Shown: one piece after another, positions 43,497 to 53,101 of the stretch | How positions within the stretch are numbered: the stretch's first letter is position 1 | Layout of the letters: every line of letters begins with the position of its first letter | DNA from: Candidatus Gastranaerophilales bacterium | GTDB taxonomy: Bacteria > Cyanobacteriota > Vampirovibrionia > Gastranaerophilales > Gastranaerophilaceae | NCBI GenBank assembly: GCA_944323335.1 | Contig: CALUSB010000004.1 | Span: forward strand, 1 to 64,000 | Direction of reading: 5' to 3' | Length of the DNA: 64,000 bases | Notes under the pieces: generated by a model | Database searches by the model: none | The model's input: only the letters and a program-made list of their open reading frames with translations | Told to the model about the DNA's origin: nothing | Translations under genes and position numbers: made by a program

Positions 43497-44825
43497 TTAT
43501 TCTTCTCCTTTTTTGTTAAGTAAATTTTTCTGTTTTTCAACCCAGTTGGGGTACTCTTTTTGCGCTGACCTGGAGAGCGCAAGGGAATTTTTTTCTACAT
43601 TTTTTGTAATAACACTGCCTGCGCCTACAAAAACATTTTCTCCAAGCTCTACAGGTGCTACTATAACGGCGTTTGAACCTATTGATACACCGTCTTTCAG
43701 GTGTGATTTTTTCTTTTCTTTTGTTATAGAGTTATAATTTGCAAAAATCGTACCTGCGCCTATGTTTACATTTGAGCCAAGAGTAGCGTCACCAACATAG
43801 CTCAGATGTGAAACATTTGTATGAGAACCGATTGAGGCGTTTTTCAACTCTACAAAATTGCCGATTTTAGAGTAATCGCCGACACTGACATTGCCTCTAA
43901 AGTGAGTAAAGGGCCCGATTTTACAATTTTCGCCTATTGTATTTTCGCCGTTTATATAAGTATTTGGGTAAATAACGGTATCAGCGCCTATTTTTGTTTC
44001 AGGGGAAATTGATACAGTTAAAGGGTCGACAATTGTCACCCCTTCGTCCATAAGCTCGTCGAGCTTTTGCATTTTCATTATTTGTGTAGCTTGCGCAAGT
44101 TGTTTTCTTGAATTTATACCAAGAGTCTCATCAGGATTATCAATCACAAAAGACAAAGCTTTTTTCTTTTTCTGACGAGCCCAGTCAATGATATCCGTCA
44201 GGTAATACTCGCCTTGCGAGTTATTGTTTTTAAGCTCTCTAAAGCAGTCCTTAACAGATTCCCACTTGAGGCAGTACACACCTGTGTTAACTTCTTTTAT
44301 TGCTTTTTGTTCTTCATCAGCGTCTTTTTGCTCGACGATTTTTTCTATCGAGCCGTCTTGAGCGCGAACAATTCTGCCGTAGCCAAAAGGATTTTCAAAA
44401 ATCGCACTCATAACCGTAACATCTGATGAGTGTTCAATATGATACTCACACATTTTTCTTAAAGTAGACGATTTTAAAAGCGGAGTATCACCACAAGCGA
44501 TAATCACCGTGCCTTTAAAGTTTTTAAGCTCATCAAGCGCCATAGAAACCGCATGGCCCGTGCCTAGTTGTTCTTTTTGCAGTACACAGGTGACGTTTTT
44601 GTATTTTGTAAGGTATTTTTCAACCTCATGCGCACCATGGCCTACTACAACCACGCTTTTTATATTTTTGTCGGGGCAAATATTATCAATTGCCTCTACA
44701 ACTCTTCCTACAAGGGGCTTTGAAAAAATCTCATGCAGAACCTTTGGTTTTTTAGACTTCATTCTCGTGCCTTTACCTGCAGCGAGGATAATTGCACTTA
44801 ATTCGGTTTTGCTATCAAAGCTCAT
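43497..44825 (-). CDS. glmU: Bifunctional GlcNAc-1-P uridylyltransferase/GlcN-1-P acetyltransferase
   Basis: 442 residues. LAAGKGTRMKSKKPKVLHEI starts the nucleotidyltransferase domain, and from about residue 250 a left-handed hexapeptide helix (IGADTVIYPNTYINGENTIG and others) forms the acetyltransferase. It makes UDP-GlcNAc for peptidoglycan and LPS. First gene of glmU-prs-udg. Confidence 0.96.
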   Translation of the reverse strand: MSFDSKTELSAIILAAGKGTRMKSKKPKVLHEIFSKPLVGRVVEAIDNICPDKNIKSVVVVGHGAHEVEKYLTKYKNVTCVLQKEQLGTGHAVSMALDELKNFKGTVIIACGDTPLLKSSTLRKMCEYHIEHSSDVTVMSAIFENPFGYGRIVRAQDGSIEKIVEQKDADEEQKAIKEVNTGVYCLKWESVKDCFRELKNNNSQGEYYLTDIIDWARQKKKKALSFVIDNPDETLGINSRKQLAQATQIMKMQKLDELMDEGVTIVDPLTVSISPETKIGADTVIYPNTYINGENTIGENCKIGPFTHFRGNVSVGDYSKIGNFVELKNASIGSHTNVSHLSYVGDATLGSNVNIGAGTIFANYNSITKEKKKSHLKDGVSIGSNAVIVAPVELGENVFVGAGSVITKNVEKNSLALSRSAQKEYPNWVEKQKNLLNKKGEE

Positions 44826-44918
44826 TGGGGCGCCTTATATTTCATACTTTCCTTACCGTGAATTTTCTCATGAAGTTATGTAAATTTAAAGATTTAAAAT
44901 TAAGTTTATAAACATTTT

Positions 44919-44946
44919 TTTACAAAAGGATATTTAATTGTATAAT
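44919..44946 (+). promoter_or_regulatory. Promoter of ilvD
   Basis: TTTACA, a 16-base spacer and an extended -10 TGTATAAT lie about 25 bases before the ilvD ATG, which has its own AAGGAG. Confidence 0.7.
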
Positions 44947-44971
44947 ATTTAAAAAATAAGGAGAAAATTAT

Positions 44972-46630
44972 ATGAAATCTGACGCTATTAAAGAAGGAAC
45001 AGCTCACGCGCCGCACAGAGCGCTATTATATGCAGGAGGCTTGAGCGACAAGAACATTAAAAAGCCTTTTATAGGTATTGCAAGTTCTTTTTCTGACTTA
45101 GTACCCGGACATGCCGGCATGAGAGACTTAGAGCGCCAGATAGAAAAAGGTATACACTCTAACGGCGGTCAGGCATATATTTTTGGTACACCTGCAATAT
45201 GTGACGGTATAGCAATGGGCCACTCAGGTATGAGATATTCTCTACCAAGCCGTGATTTAATCGCGGACTGCGTTGAGGCGGTCGCTGCAGCGCATCAGTT
45301 GGACGGGCTTGTGCTTTTGACAAACTGCGATAAAATCACTCCGGGGATGCTAATTGCTGCACTTCGTCTGAATATACCCGCCATTGTAGTAACAGCGGGC
45401 CCATCCCTTGAGGGACAGTGCAAGGGTGAGACTTTAACATTTATAAGAGGCTCATCTGAAGCAGTGGGACGCTATAGAGCAGGAGAAATAAGCGCTGAAA
45501 AACTATGCGAAATGGAACACTTCGCTTGCCCTACAATAGGCGCATGCCAAGGGCTATACACCGCAAACACCCTTGCCTGCTTAACTGAAGTTATGGGTAT
45601 GAGTTTAGAGGGTTGCGCAACGGCTTCTGCGGTAAGTTCCAAAAAAAGACGTATAGCTTTTGATTCGGGCTATACGGTTGTAGACCTTGTAAGAGAAAAT
45701 ATTAAACCCAAAGACATAATAACAAGAGAGTCACTAAGAAACGGTATAATTGTCGACTTAGCTCTTGGCGGCTCGACAAACTCTATTTTGCACCTGCTTG
45801 CAATAGCTAACAGCGCAGGTATTGACCTTAGCTTAGATGACTTTGAAGAGTTGAGTTTTAAAATTCCTCAGATAATAAAACTTGACCCCTCATCAACTCT
45901 TACAATGACCGATTTAGACAACGCCGGCGGTATTTCAGGGGCGCTAAAAACCATCTGGGGTCACACCGATGAACTTAAAAATACCGTTAACTTGGTTGGT
46001 CAAACGGTTGAACAGCGTGCAAAAGGTGCCTGGGTAAACAGTGAAGTAATTAAACCCTTTAACAATCCTATTACCTCAAACCCCGGTCTTGCAATACTTC
46101 ACGGTAACTTAGCGCCGTTAGGTGCGGTTGTTAAAATCTCGGGCGTTGATGAAAGCGTGTTTGAATTTGAAGGAACAGCAAGAGTTTATGAGCGCGAAGA
46201 AGACGCTATGCGCGGCATTGAAACAGATGAAGTAGTAGCGGGAGATGTTGTAGTTATAAGAAATGAAGGTCCAAAAGGCGGCCCCGGCATGAGAGAAATG
46301 CTTGCCCCTACATCGTTGCTTGTAGGTAAAGGGCTTGGCAAATCCTGTGCGCTTATTACGGATGGCAGATTTTCAGGCGGCACAAGAGGCCTATGCATTG
46401 GTCACATTTGCCCTGAAGCTCCTGAGGGCGGTATTATAGGGCTTATTAAAAACGGCGATAAAATTAAAATAGACATCAACAAAAGAACTATCGACCTTCT
46501 TGTAGATGAAAAAGAACTTGAAGAAAGAAGAAAATCTTTTGTACCCGTTAAGAAAGATGTGCCCGCAGGATTTTTGACAAAATACGCAAAAACCGTTCAG
46601 GGCGCAAATGTAGGTGCTATAACGGGCTAA
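44972..46630 (+). CDS. ilvD: Dihydroxy-acid dehydratase
   Basis: 552 residues, full length. [11 protein letters not shown] and [16 protein letters not shown] hold the cluster cysteines, and [20 protein letters not shown] is the C-terminal signature. It makes the 2-oxo acids of valine and isoleucine. A single gene here, without the other ilv genes. Confidence 0.97.
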   Translation: MKSDAIKEGTAHAPHRALLYAGGLSDKNIKKPFIGIASSFSDLVPGHAGMRDLERQIEKGIHSNGGQAYIFGTPAICDGIAMGHSGMRYSLPSRDLIADCVEAVAAAHQLDGLVLLTNCDKITPGMLIAALRLNIPAIVVTAGPSLEGQCKGETLTFIRGSSEAVGRYRAGEISAEKLCEMEHFACPTIGACQGLYTANTLACLTEVMGMSLEGCATASAVSSKKRRIAFDSGYTVVDLVRENIKPKDIITRESLRNGIIVDLALGGSTNSILHLLAIANSAGIDLSLDDFEELSFKIPQIIKLDPSSTLTMTDLDNAGGISGALKTIWGHTDELKNTVNLVGQTVEQRAKGAWVNSEVIKPFNNPITSNPGLAILHGNLAPLGAVVKISGVDESVFEFEGTARVYEREEDAMRGIETDEVVAGDVVVIRNEGPKGGPGMREMLAPTSLLVGKGLGKSCALITDGRFSGGTRGLCIGHICPEAPEGGIIGLIKNGDKIKIDINKRTIDLLVDEKELEERRKSFVPVKKDVPAGFLTKYAKTVQGANVGAITG

Positions 46631-46632
46631 AA

Positions 46633-47253
46633 TTATTTTTTAAGAGATATGCTGTGGCGTTTTTTGTACAAAATAACAAAGAACGCCACTATTATTAGCG
46701 TTGCGCCTAAAATAATAAGCTCCAAGTGGTCTTTAATGCTCTCTCCAAAGAGCATAAGAACTATACTTACGATAAAAAACCTCATTCCGCGCCCTACAAT
46801 AGATGCCAAAGTAAAAGAATAAGGATTCATATTTAAAATACCGCTTGCAATAGTAAAAACCTTATAAGGTATGGGCGTAAAAGCCGCAAAAAACACCGCA
46901 TGCACACCCCATTTGTTATATAGAGCCTCAACTTCATTAAACTTTTGCAGAGCATCTTTTAGTTGTTTTCTTTTTTGTACGCCCTCTTTTTTTGATAAAG
47001 AAGTTAAAATCCATATAAAAACAGGCCTGCCGCCGAATTTTCCTATTAAATACCCTACAACCCCGCCAAAAGCTGAGGCTATGGTGCAAACAAAGGCATA
47101 ATAAAGAGCCTTTTGAGGGTTAGCCAAATCCATTGCTATAAGCAAAAAATCAGGAGGCGGAACAAGAAAAAAGCTCTCTATAAAAGAATTTAGGGCAAGA
47201 CCTATTGTCCCTAAGCTTGAAAAATACTCGTTCATTGCTCCAAATATTTGCAT
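46633..47253 (-). CDS. DedA/YqaA-like VTT-domain membrane protein
   Basis: 206 residues. FIESFFLVPPPDFLLIAM, ASAFGGVVGYLIGKFGGRP and FFAAFTPIPYKVFTIASG are the VTT/DedA signature, including the re-entrant loops. The family moves lipids such as undecaprenyl phosphate or supports membrane homeostasis. It starts three bases after the thioesterase gene and is the last gene of this minus-strand group. Confidence 0.87.
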   Translation of the reverse strand: MQIFGAMNEYFSSLGTIGLALNSFIESFFLVPPPDFLLIAMDLANPQKALYYAFVCTIASAFGGVVGYLIGKFGGRPVFIWILTSLSKKEGVQKRKQLKDALQKFNEVEALYNKWGVHAVFFAAFTPIPYKVFTIASGILNMNPYSFTLASIVGRGMRFFIVSIVLMLFGESIKDHLELIILGATLIIVAFFVILYKKRHSISLKK

Positions 47254-47256
47254 ATT

Positions 47257-47649
47257 CTATACCTTCTCTTTAAAAAATTCATCCACGCTTCGCATAACTC
47301 TGCCGCCCTTAAGCGCCGTTGCCTTTACTATAGCACTAACAGAGAGTTTATTTGTTTCTTTTATAAAAATTTCTTGCAAAAATGTCACTGTTGTTTTTGT
47401 AAGTTCGATAATTTTTGTTTTTAAAACTATCTCATCCATAAGTTTTGCGCTGTATTTGTATTTGATATCAAGCTCAATTACAGGCATAATGACATCTTGC
47501 TCTTTTTGCAGTTTATCAATTTTGAGTCCATAGTCCTCTAAAAGTTCAACTCTGCCCTCTTCCATCCACCTTAAATAAGAACCGTGCCAAACAACGCCAT
47601 AGGCGTCAGTGTCGGCGTATTGGACTTTAAAATTTAAAACATTTTCCAT
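47257..47649 (-). CDS. Acyl-CoA thioesterase, 4HBT/YbgC type
   Basis: 130 residues of hot-dog fold. YADTDAYGVVWHGSYLRWME contains the catalytic Asp. YbgC-type enzymes hydrolyse acyl thioesters and are linked with the Tol-Pal envelope system in some bacteria. Starts at ATG beside the TAA of the preceding gene (TAAATG). Confidence 0.88.
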   Translation of the reverse strand: MENVLNFKVQYADTDAYGVVWHGSYLRWMEEGRVELLEDYGLKIDKLQKEQDVIMPVIELDIKYKYSAKLMDEIVLKTKIIELTKTTVTFLQEIFIKETNKLSVSAIVKATALKGGRVMRSVDEFFKEKV

Positions 47650-48075
47650 TTATTTTTTGTCCTCATATTTTTTATAAGTAACAAATGACGGGGGTTTTAT
47701 TACCGTTCTTACAAGAACTACGTTATCTTTACCGTATCCTGTTATGGTTATTGTTTGCAATTTATCATCAGAATCTATTGAAATAGAACCGCAAAAAACA
47801 TTTCCGCTTACATAGGCGGGGAGCTTTTTATCATAGGGGTTTTTACTTAAAGTGTTCAGTTCATCCATGGTTTTTCTTGCAACATCTGAAGCTTTTGCAT
47901 CTTTATCGGCAGAAAAAACACTAAGCGCTTTTGATGTAAAAACGGCGGCGTTAGCGTTAATTTTTGCCATTCTTCTTTCATCAACTTTTTTTGTGAAAAA
48001 AGGCGACATATAAAGCCCTATACAAAGGACTAAAATTATCACAACCGCTATTTCAAGTTTTGCAATTCTGTTCAT
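47650..48075 (-). CDS. Unknown membrane-anchored protein
   Basis: 141 residues with one N-terminal membrane helix (EIAVVIILVLCIGLYMSPFF) and a periplasmic beta-rich part with one cysteine (NVFCGSIS). The layout recalls pilin-like proteins, but there is no prepilin cleavage motif. It lies in an envelope operon between the phosphodiester glycosidase and the thioesterase. Function unknown. Confidence 0.72.
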   Translation of the reverse strand: MNRIAKLEIAVVIILVLCIGLYMSPFFTKKVDERRMAKINANAAVFTSKALSVFSADKDAKASDVARKTMDELNTLSKNPYDKKLPAYVSGNVFCGSISIDSDDKLQTITITGYGKDNVVLVRTVIKPPSFVTYKKYEDKK

Positions 48076-48083
48076 TTATACCT

Positions 48084-48893
48084 CTATTTTTGAATAATTA
48101 AAAACGATTTTACTTCTCTTTGCCCGTTACTTGCACTTGAGATTTCATTATCCCCATAGTTTAGAGATGTTGAAGGGCCACCGTCAAATGCCATTATCTT
48201 ATCAAAGCGATATCTTTTAAGCTTTTGTCTTGCCTCACCTAAAGTAACGGGGGCAAAGTTTGAAAATATTATGACATAAAGATTTTCATCTTTAAGAGCC
48301 ACAAGTGTACGAGCTCTTTTTTTCAACACATGGGCGCTTTGAATAACAGGAGTCTGAGTTTCGTCATATTTTACAAAACCCTCCTGCTCAAGGTTAAAAT
48401 CAGGATAAATCATCGGCCCGCCGCCTAAAGAGTGCAAAATATCATAATACTTTGGCACAGGGTCAAAATGCCTTGCAATGTCAAATTTTAGAGCACCCGT
48501 CAGATGATGTTTATAAATTCTAAATTCGCTCCTGTTTAGAACATTATCAATCCTATCTTCCTTGTAGAGATTTTCTATCATCTCCATCCCCTCAAAAGGA
48601 GAGCCGACAACTTTTGAATCTATTACTACATAAGAAACCGACTTTGCACTGTTGGGGTCAAAAAATCCGCCGTTTACAACAAAATCAAAATCATTTTCCT
48701 TAAAGACTTCTCTTGCGGTTTTTAAACCGTCTTTAACAACATAGGGTCTAATTCTTTCTCCAACAGATTCAAGGTCAATTTTATAAATATAAAATTTTTC
48801 TTTTTTATTGTAATCAGCCTCAATTGCCTCTTTTGCAAACACGGGAGCGCTTATTAGAAAAATGAAAAGTAAAAGAATTATTTTTTTAAACAT
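48084..48893 (-). CDS. Secreted phosphodiester glycosidase family protein
   Basis: 269 residues with a signal peptide (ILLLFIFLISAPVFA). VVNGGFFDPNSAKS and IMAFDGGPSTSLNYG are the NAGPA-type catalytic motifs, with LVALKDENLYVIIFS between. The family cleaves sugar-phosphodiester bonds in glycans. Its start overlaps the end of lptF by TAATG, which ties it to envelope building. Confidence 0.87.
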   Translation of the reverse strand: MFKKIILLLFIFLISAPVFAKEAIEADYNKKEKFYIYKIDLESVGERIRPYVVKDGLKTAREVFKENDFDFVVNGGFFDPNSAKSVSYVVIDSKVVGSPFEGMEMIENLYKEDRIDNVLNRSEFRIYKHHLTGALKFDIARHFDPVPKYYDILHSLGGGPMIYPDFNLEQEGFVKYDETQTPVIQSAHVLKKRARTLVALKDENLYVIIFSNFAPVTLGEARQKLKRYRFDKIMAFDGGPSTSLNYGDNEISSASNGQREVKSFLIIQK

Positions 48894-49999
48894 TATAAAT
48901 CCCTCGCTTTTTTAATTACAAATATCGCCGCAATAAAGACTATTATAGGAAAAGCCGCAGCAATAAAAGGCGGCAGAACTCCTTTTTGCGCAAGCAGGTC
49001 AAAAAACGGCAGGGTGATGTAGTAGGCAAAAATCATACCTACGCCTATTGTAAAGCCGACAAGTCTTTGTGAGCGCGGAGGAGAAAACCCGAGCAAGCAG
49101 CCTATTGCAGCAAATATTACACAGGTTAGAGGGTGCAAAAATCTCTGATAGTATTTTGTAAGCATAAAGTTGTGCTCGTCTGTGTATTCTTGCTTTTTAA
49201 GGAGTTTTACATAATCCCCGAGCTGCTTATTTGTATAAGACCTGTCTCTTCTTGTGGCGTTTTTCATCAGCTGAAATACTTCATCGGAGAGTTTTTCGTT
49301 TAATATGGGGTAATCCCCTACTTCTTTTATTTCAGTGTATATGCCGTTTCTGTTTATTCTGTATTCCTTAGATTCTTTCATAAGCCACATATCGTCTTTT
49401 TTAAGAGCATAGGGGGCAAAAATTATACTGTTAAACATCTGCGCATCCGCGTATCTGTTAGGCGAAAAATTAAGCAGTATAAGGTTTTTAATGGTTTTAA
49501 CACTAAAGTTTGAAACAATTAACGCCTGTTTTGGTGTTTCATTTTTATCTTTAATAATATAGACAAAATGCACGTCAAATCCGCCTGATTCACCTGCTTT
49601 AGCAGATGCGTAGGGGATAAATTTGTCATTAACAACATAGCAGCAATAAGCCAAAATTACGCCGAGAACTATGACAGGCGCCATAATTCTGTTAAAAGAC
49701 AGGCCTACACCTCTGAATATACTGAGTTCGGAGTTTTTTGAAAGTGTATCAAAAGTAAACAGTGAACCAAGCAAAATACCTACAGGAATAGCTTTAGCCA
49801 AGACTTTTGGTATCTCATACAAAAGCATTTTCATACCTTGAACAAAAGGCATATGCTCGATTAAAATCCTTTTAATTGTTCTTACAAGCGTTTCGGGGGC
49901 AATCCAAACAATGATAAACAAAAACAAGCACACAAAAGTAGCGCCGAGCACTTGTTTAAAAACGTATTTATCAAAAATTGTAAGTCTTAATTTATTCAT
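48893..49999 (-). CDS. LptF/LptG family LPS export permease
   Basis: 368 residues from ATG 49999 (TGATG with the lptB stop; a TTG frame adds one residue). Three membrane helices on each side of a periplasmic domain: FDKYVFKQVLGATFVCLFLF, ILLGSLFTFDTLSKNSEL and C-terminal helices from FLHPLTCVIFAAIGCLLGFS onward. It moves LPS toward the outer membrane. Only one such permease gene is present beside lptB. Confidence 0.9.
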   Translation of the reverse strand: MNKLRLTIFDKYVFKQVLGATFVCLFLFIIVWIAPETLVRTIKRILIEHMPFVQGMKMLLYEIPKVLAKAIPVGILLGSLFTFDTLSKNSELSIFRGVGLSFNRIMAPVIVLGVILAYCCYVVNDKFIPYASAKAGESGGFDVHFVYIIKDKNETPKQALIVSNFSVKTIKNLILLNFSPNRYADAQMFNSIIFAPYALKKDDMWLMKESKEYRINRNGIYTEIKEVGDYPILNEKLSDEVFQLMKNATRRDRSYTNKQLGDYVKLLKKQEYTDEHNFMLTKYYQRFLHPLTCVIFAAIGCLLGFSPPRSQRLVGFTIGVGMIFAYYITLPFFDLLAQKGVLPPFIAAAFPIIVFIAAIFVIKKARDL

Positions 50000-50769
50000 C
50001 AAAGCGTAAAGTCTTTTCCTAAGTAGAATTCTTTTGCGACAGGGTCAACTGCGACGTCTTTTGATTTACCTGAGATTTTTATTTTTCCGTCAAAAATTAC
50101 ATATGCTCTATCTGTAATAGATAATGTCGCCTTTGGGTTGTGGTCGGTAATAAGCACACCTATGCCTTTTTCTTGAGCAAGTTTATAGATATTGTCTTTA
50201 ATCTCGCCTATTGCAATAGGGTCAATACCGGTAAAAGGTTCATCAAGAAGAATAAAGTGAGGCGTAGCAGCAAGCGCACGGGCTATTTCCACCCTTCTTC
50301 TCTCACCGCCCGAAAGTGACACGGCGGAGGCTGTTCTAAGTTTTTTTACGCCAAATTCTTCAAGCAAGTCCTCGAGTTTTTGAGCTTTTTCTTCTTCATT
50401 TAAAGACTCATTCATCTCTAAAACAAGCTTTAAATTGTCCTCAACGGATAATTTTCTAAAAATTGACGCCTCTTGAGGAAGATAACCTATGCCTATTTTT
50501 GCCCTTTCGTTCATGGGCATATTGGTTATTTCAAGCGATTTAGCATAATTTCCGCCCTTTGGCAAACCGTCTTTATCATCAACATTAAGATAAATATGAC
50601 CCTTATTTGCCTTAACAAGTCCTACAATCATATAAAAGGTAGTGGTTTTGCCCGCACCGTTAGGGCCTAATAAACCTACAACCTCGCCTTTGTTGACCTC
50701 AAAAGAAACATCATTTACGACAGAGCGGTCACCGTATATTTTTACAAGGTTATTTGCAACTATTTTCAT
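49999..50769 (-). CDS. lptB: LPS export ABC transporter ATPase
   Basis: 256 residues. GPNGAGKTTTFYMIVGL (Walker A), IGYLPQEASIFRKLSVEDNL (Q loop, LptB-like) and SLSGGERRRVEIARALA with FILLDEPFTGIDPIA are clear. It powers the LptF permease encoded next to it. Confidence 0.95.
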   Translation of the reverse strand: MKIVANNLVKIYGDRSVVNDVSFEVNKGEVVGLLGPNGAGKTTTFYMIVGLVKANKGHIYLNVDDKDGLPKGGNYAKSLEITNMPMNERAKIGIGYLPQEASIFRKLSVEDNLKLVLEMNESLNEEEKAQKLEDLLEEFGVKKLRTASAVSLSGGERRRVEIARALAATPHFILLDEPFTGIDPIAIGEIKDNIYKLAQEKGIGVLITDHNPKATLSITDRAYVIFDGKIKISGKSKDVAVDPVAKEFYLGKDFTL

Positions 50770-50890
50770 CTTGGTACTTTCTGTTATATTCCAGTTAATT
50801 ATATTATAAAAATTAGCTTTAGTGCATAAAATTTATTTTTATGGTAATTTTAATTTATAAATTTTGATTTTAGATTTAAGGAGAAATTTT

Positions 50891-51706
50891 ATGGGTATTA
50901 TGGATGGCAAAAAGGGTATTATCTTCGGTGTTTCAAACAAACACGGGATTGCAAATGCCATAGCTGAACAAATCTACGCGGCAGGCGGAGAAATTGCTTT
51001 TACATATGCTAATGAAGCAATGGAAAAACGCGTAAAACCGATAGCTGAAGAAATGAATGCTAAAATGTGCATAGAATGCGACGTTACAAAAGAAGAAGAC
51101 GTTGAAAAAGTTTTTAAAGAATATGAAAAAATCTATGACAGACTTGACTTTGTCATCCACGCAGTTGCTTTTGCAAACAGAGAAGACCTTTTGGGCGATT
51201 TTTATACAACAAGCAGAGAAGGTTGGGATTTAGCAATGCATGTAAGCGCTTATTCTCTTTTAACTCTTACAAAGTATGCTAAACCTCAAATGGAAAAAAC
51301 AGGCGGCGGCTCAATTTTGGCCCTTACATATTTAGGTTCAACACACGCCGTTGCAAATTACAATATTATGGGTGTGGCAAAAGCTGCGCTTGAATCTTCA
51401 ATGAGATTCATCGCTGCAGATTTGGGCAAATTTAACATTCGCTGCAACTGCTTATCCGCAGGCCCTGTTAAAACACTTGCAGCAAAAGGTATCGGCGGAT
51501 TTGACAAAATGCTTAAATTCAACGCTCTTAAAGCTCCGCTTAATCGCACACCGTCTTTAGAGGACGTTGGTAAAGCAGGTTTATACTTGGCTTCTGACTT
51601 ATCTTCAGGCGTAACCGGACAAGTTCAATTTGTTGACTGCGGCGCATCAAGCGTATTTGCATCAATCGACGAAATGGAATGCGTAAGTCAAGCAAGCTTA
51701 GCGTAA
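50891..51706 (+). CDS. fabI: Enoyl-ACP reductase (NADH), FabI type
   Basis: 271 residues from ATG 50891, which follows AAGGAG; the frame to TTG 50864 is an extension. GIIFGVSNKHGIANAIA is the NADH loop of FabI and YNIMGVAKAALESSMRFIA the Tyr-Lys catalytic pair. It does the last step of each fatty-acid elongation round. The C-terminus (VDCGASSVFASIDEMECVSQ) departs from the usual VDGGY ending, and its last nine codons are part of a 37-bp direct repeat. Confidence 0.93.
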   Translation: MGIMDGKKGIIFGVSNKHGIANAIAEQIYAAGGEIAFTYANEAMEKRVKPIAEEMNAKMCIECDVTKEEDVEKVFKEYEKIYDRLDFVIHAVAFANREDLLGDFYTTSREGWDLAMHVSAYSLLTLTKYAKPQMEKTGGGSILALTYLGSTHAVANYNIMGVAKAALESSMRFIAADLGKFNIRCNCLSAGPVKTLAAKGIGGFDKMLKFNALKAPLNRTPSLEDVGKAGLYLASDLSSGVTGQVQFVDCGASSVFASIDEMECVSQASLA

Positions 51707-51978
51707 GCTTAGCAAGCGAAGACGAGCGCTTGGGTGTGCGAAGCCCGAACGGGAAGGCGAAGAGCCTTGCCGACAGGGCGTAGCCGTACCAAATGCGTGA
51801 GCCGAAGCGAAGCGTAGAGGTGTGCGAAGTGCGATAGCGGCAAGCGGGGAGCTTGGCGCTAAGCACGTAGTCCGTTCCAAGCCGCCGTTGCGAATGAAAC
51901 GAAGTGAATGAGCGGAGCAATCTTTGATTGCACAGGCGGAAAATGCGTAAGTCAAGCAAGCTTAGCGTAAGCTTAGCA
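51678..51978. repeat. 227-bp GC-rich repeat element (copy 2) between 37-bp direct repeats
   Basis: The 37-bp sequence at 51678-51714, spanning the last codons and stop of fabI, is repeated exactly at 51942-51978. Between them lie 227 bp richer in GC. The final 60 bases (51882-51941) match the element at 12449-12509. This looks like an insertion with target duplication, or a recombination product. No transposase is encoded; minus-strand frames here are chance. Confidence 0.85.
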
Positions 51979-51999
51979 TAAATTAAATATTCAAATACT

Positions 52000-52033
52000 A
52001 AAATATCGCCAAGGATTTCCAAGGCGATATTTT
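52000..52033 (+). terminator. Terminator of fabI
   Basis: AAAATATCGCC and GGCGATATTTT form an 11-bp stem beyond the repeat element. It was probably next to the fabI stop before the element entered. Confidence 0.75.
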
Positions 52034-52070
52034 AGAACAATAGTGAGAAGAACAAATAAGGGGGTAGTTT

Positions 52071-52463
52071 TTATTCTGCTACCTGCATTTTTGCAGCCAT
52101 AGCAAGTTTTTGCGCTTCAGATAGATTTTCATAAGCGCTTATTCCTTTAAACTCCGTATCCATCGCAGCTTTAGCGCTTTCCGTTGCACCTGCAAAAGTG
52201 CCCATCGAAGCTTCTATATCTTTTATTCTATCCTCAGATAAATATTCTCTGGGGTTAATAAATTTACCAAATGCGATTGCTTTGTTTTGAATTGCGCTCA
52301 TTTGCATAGCGTCAAAAATCGCATCCGGGTCTTTAGTCTCAGTTTGAGGTTGAAGAGTATCAGGCTGTTTCTCTTCAGCTTTCTTTTCATCATTCCCTTT
52401 TTTAACCGCACCGTTTTGGACGTAAAAGTTAGCATTTGCAGCTATTTTTGAAATGTTGTCCAT
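52071..52463 (-). CDS. Unknown soluble protein
   Basis: 130 residues, with AAGGAGAAG before the ATG. The first half is Asn/Lys/Gln-rich and disordered-looking (KKGNDEKKAEEKQPDTLQPQ); the second is helical with many Ala and Met. Its composition recalls the unknown gene at 22104. No family recognised. Confidence 0.65.
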   Translation of the reverse strand: MDNISKIAANANFYVQNGAVKKGNDEKKAEEKQPDTLQPQTETKDPDAIFDAMQMSAIQNKAIAFGKFINPREYLSEDRIKDIEASMGTFAGATESAKAAMDTEFKGISAYENLSEAQKLAMAAKMQVAE

Positions 52464-52561
52464 ATCTTCTCCTTATTGTCCTTATTGTCATTGCTTACAA
52501 TAGGTATTTCGGATAGATTTTAATGAACTTTATATTTTGGACAACTAATTGTTACAAAAGT

Positions 52562-52795
52562 TTATATATCCTTAAACAAAGTTTCAAGATTTGTGTCTAG
52601 GGCATTTGCAATATCATAAATTTTACCTAATGCAGGAAACTTCTCCGCGCGCTCTATACAACCAAGATAATTTCTCGCAGTAGGCACTTTAAAAGCAAGC
52701 TCTTCTTGAGAAATTCCGCGCATTTCTCTGGCTTTCCTAATATTTTGTCCAAGTTTTTTATAAACAGGCAAATACTTATTGCTCTTTTTAGACAT
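52562..52795 (-). CDS. XRE-family HTH regulator B
   Basis: 77 residues from ATG 52795, one base past the stop of the previous gene; the frame to 52852 is an extension. LGQNIRKAREMRGISQEELA, VPTARNYLGCIERAEKFPAL and IYDIANALDTNLETLF form one HTH domain. Tandem with regulator A. Confidence 0.8.
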   Translation of the reverse strand: MSKKSNKYLPVYKKLGQNIRKAREMRGISQEELAFKVPTARNYLGCIERAEKFPALGKIYDIANALDTNLETLFKDI

Positions 52796-52796
52796 A

Positions 52797-53015
52797 TTAT
52801 TTAAAATCCAATAAATTATGAATATCTGTACCCAAGAACTCTGATAAAACAAGTATTTTACCTAAAGACATATTTGCTCTGCCGTTTTCAATATTGGCAA
52901 TATAGTTTTGAGAAACAGACATAATTTCTGCAAGCTTTTCCTGTGTTAAATCTTTCTTAATACGTTCTATTTTGACGTTTTTGCCAAACCTTTTTAAAAG
53001 ACTTGTTTTGTTCAT
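52797..53015 (-). CDS. XRE-family HTH regulator A
   Basis: 72 residues. FGKNVKIERIKKDLTQEKLA, MSVSQNYIANIENGRANMSL and ILVLSEFLGTDIHNLL form one Cro/C1-type domain. No Shine-Dalgarno site: TATACT lies eight bases before the ATG. An 11-bp inverted repeat covers this start, so self-regulation is likely. Confidence 0.85.
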   Translation of the reverse strand: MNKTSLLKRFGKNVKIERIKKDLTQEKLAEIMSVSQNYIANIENGRANMSLGKILVLSEFLGTDIHNLLDFK

Positions 53016-53049
53016 AATTTATAAGTATATAAATATTGACTTATAAATT
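53016..53049. promoter_or_regulatory. Candidate operator between divergent genes
   Basis: AATTTATAAGT (53016-53026) and ACTTATAAATT (53039-53049) are exact inverse copies with 12 bases between, about two helical turns centre to centre. The site overlaps the start of regulator A and a TTGACT (53036-53041) that may be the -35 box for the gene to the right. Confidence 0.55.
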
Positions 53050-53101
53050 TAACTATGTTATTTATTATAATATAAAACTTATTAGTTATATAACAGACCA
53101 A

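Noticed and set aside
51540-52022. Minus-strand frames of 160 and 85 codons over the fabI end
   Set aside because: They are produced by the GC-rich repeat element and overlap fabI; no start signals or protein-like composition.
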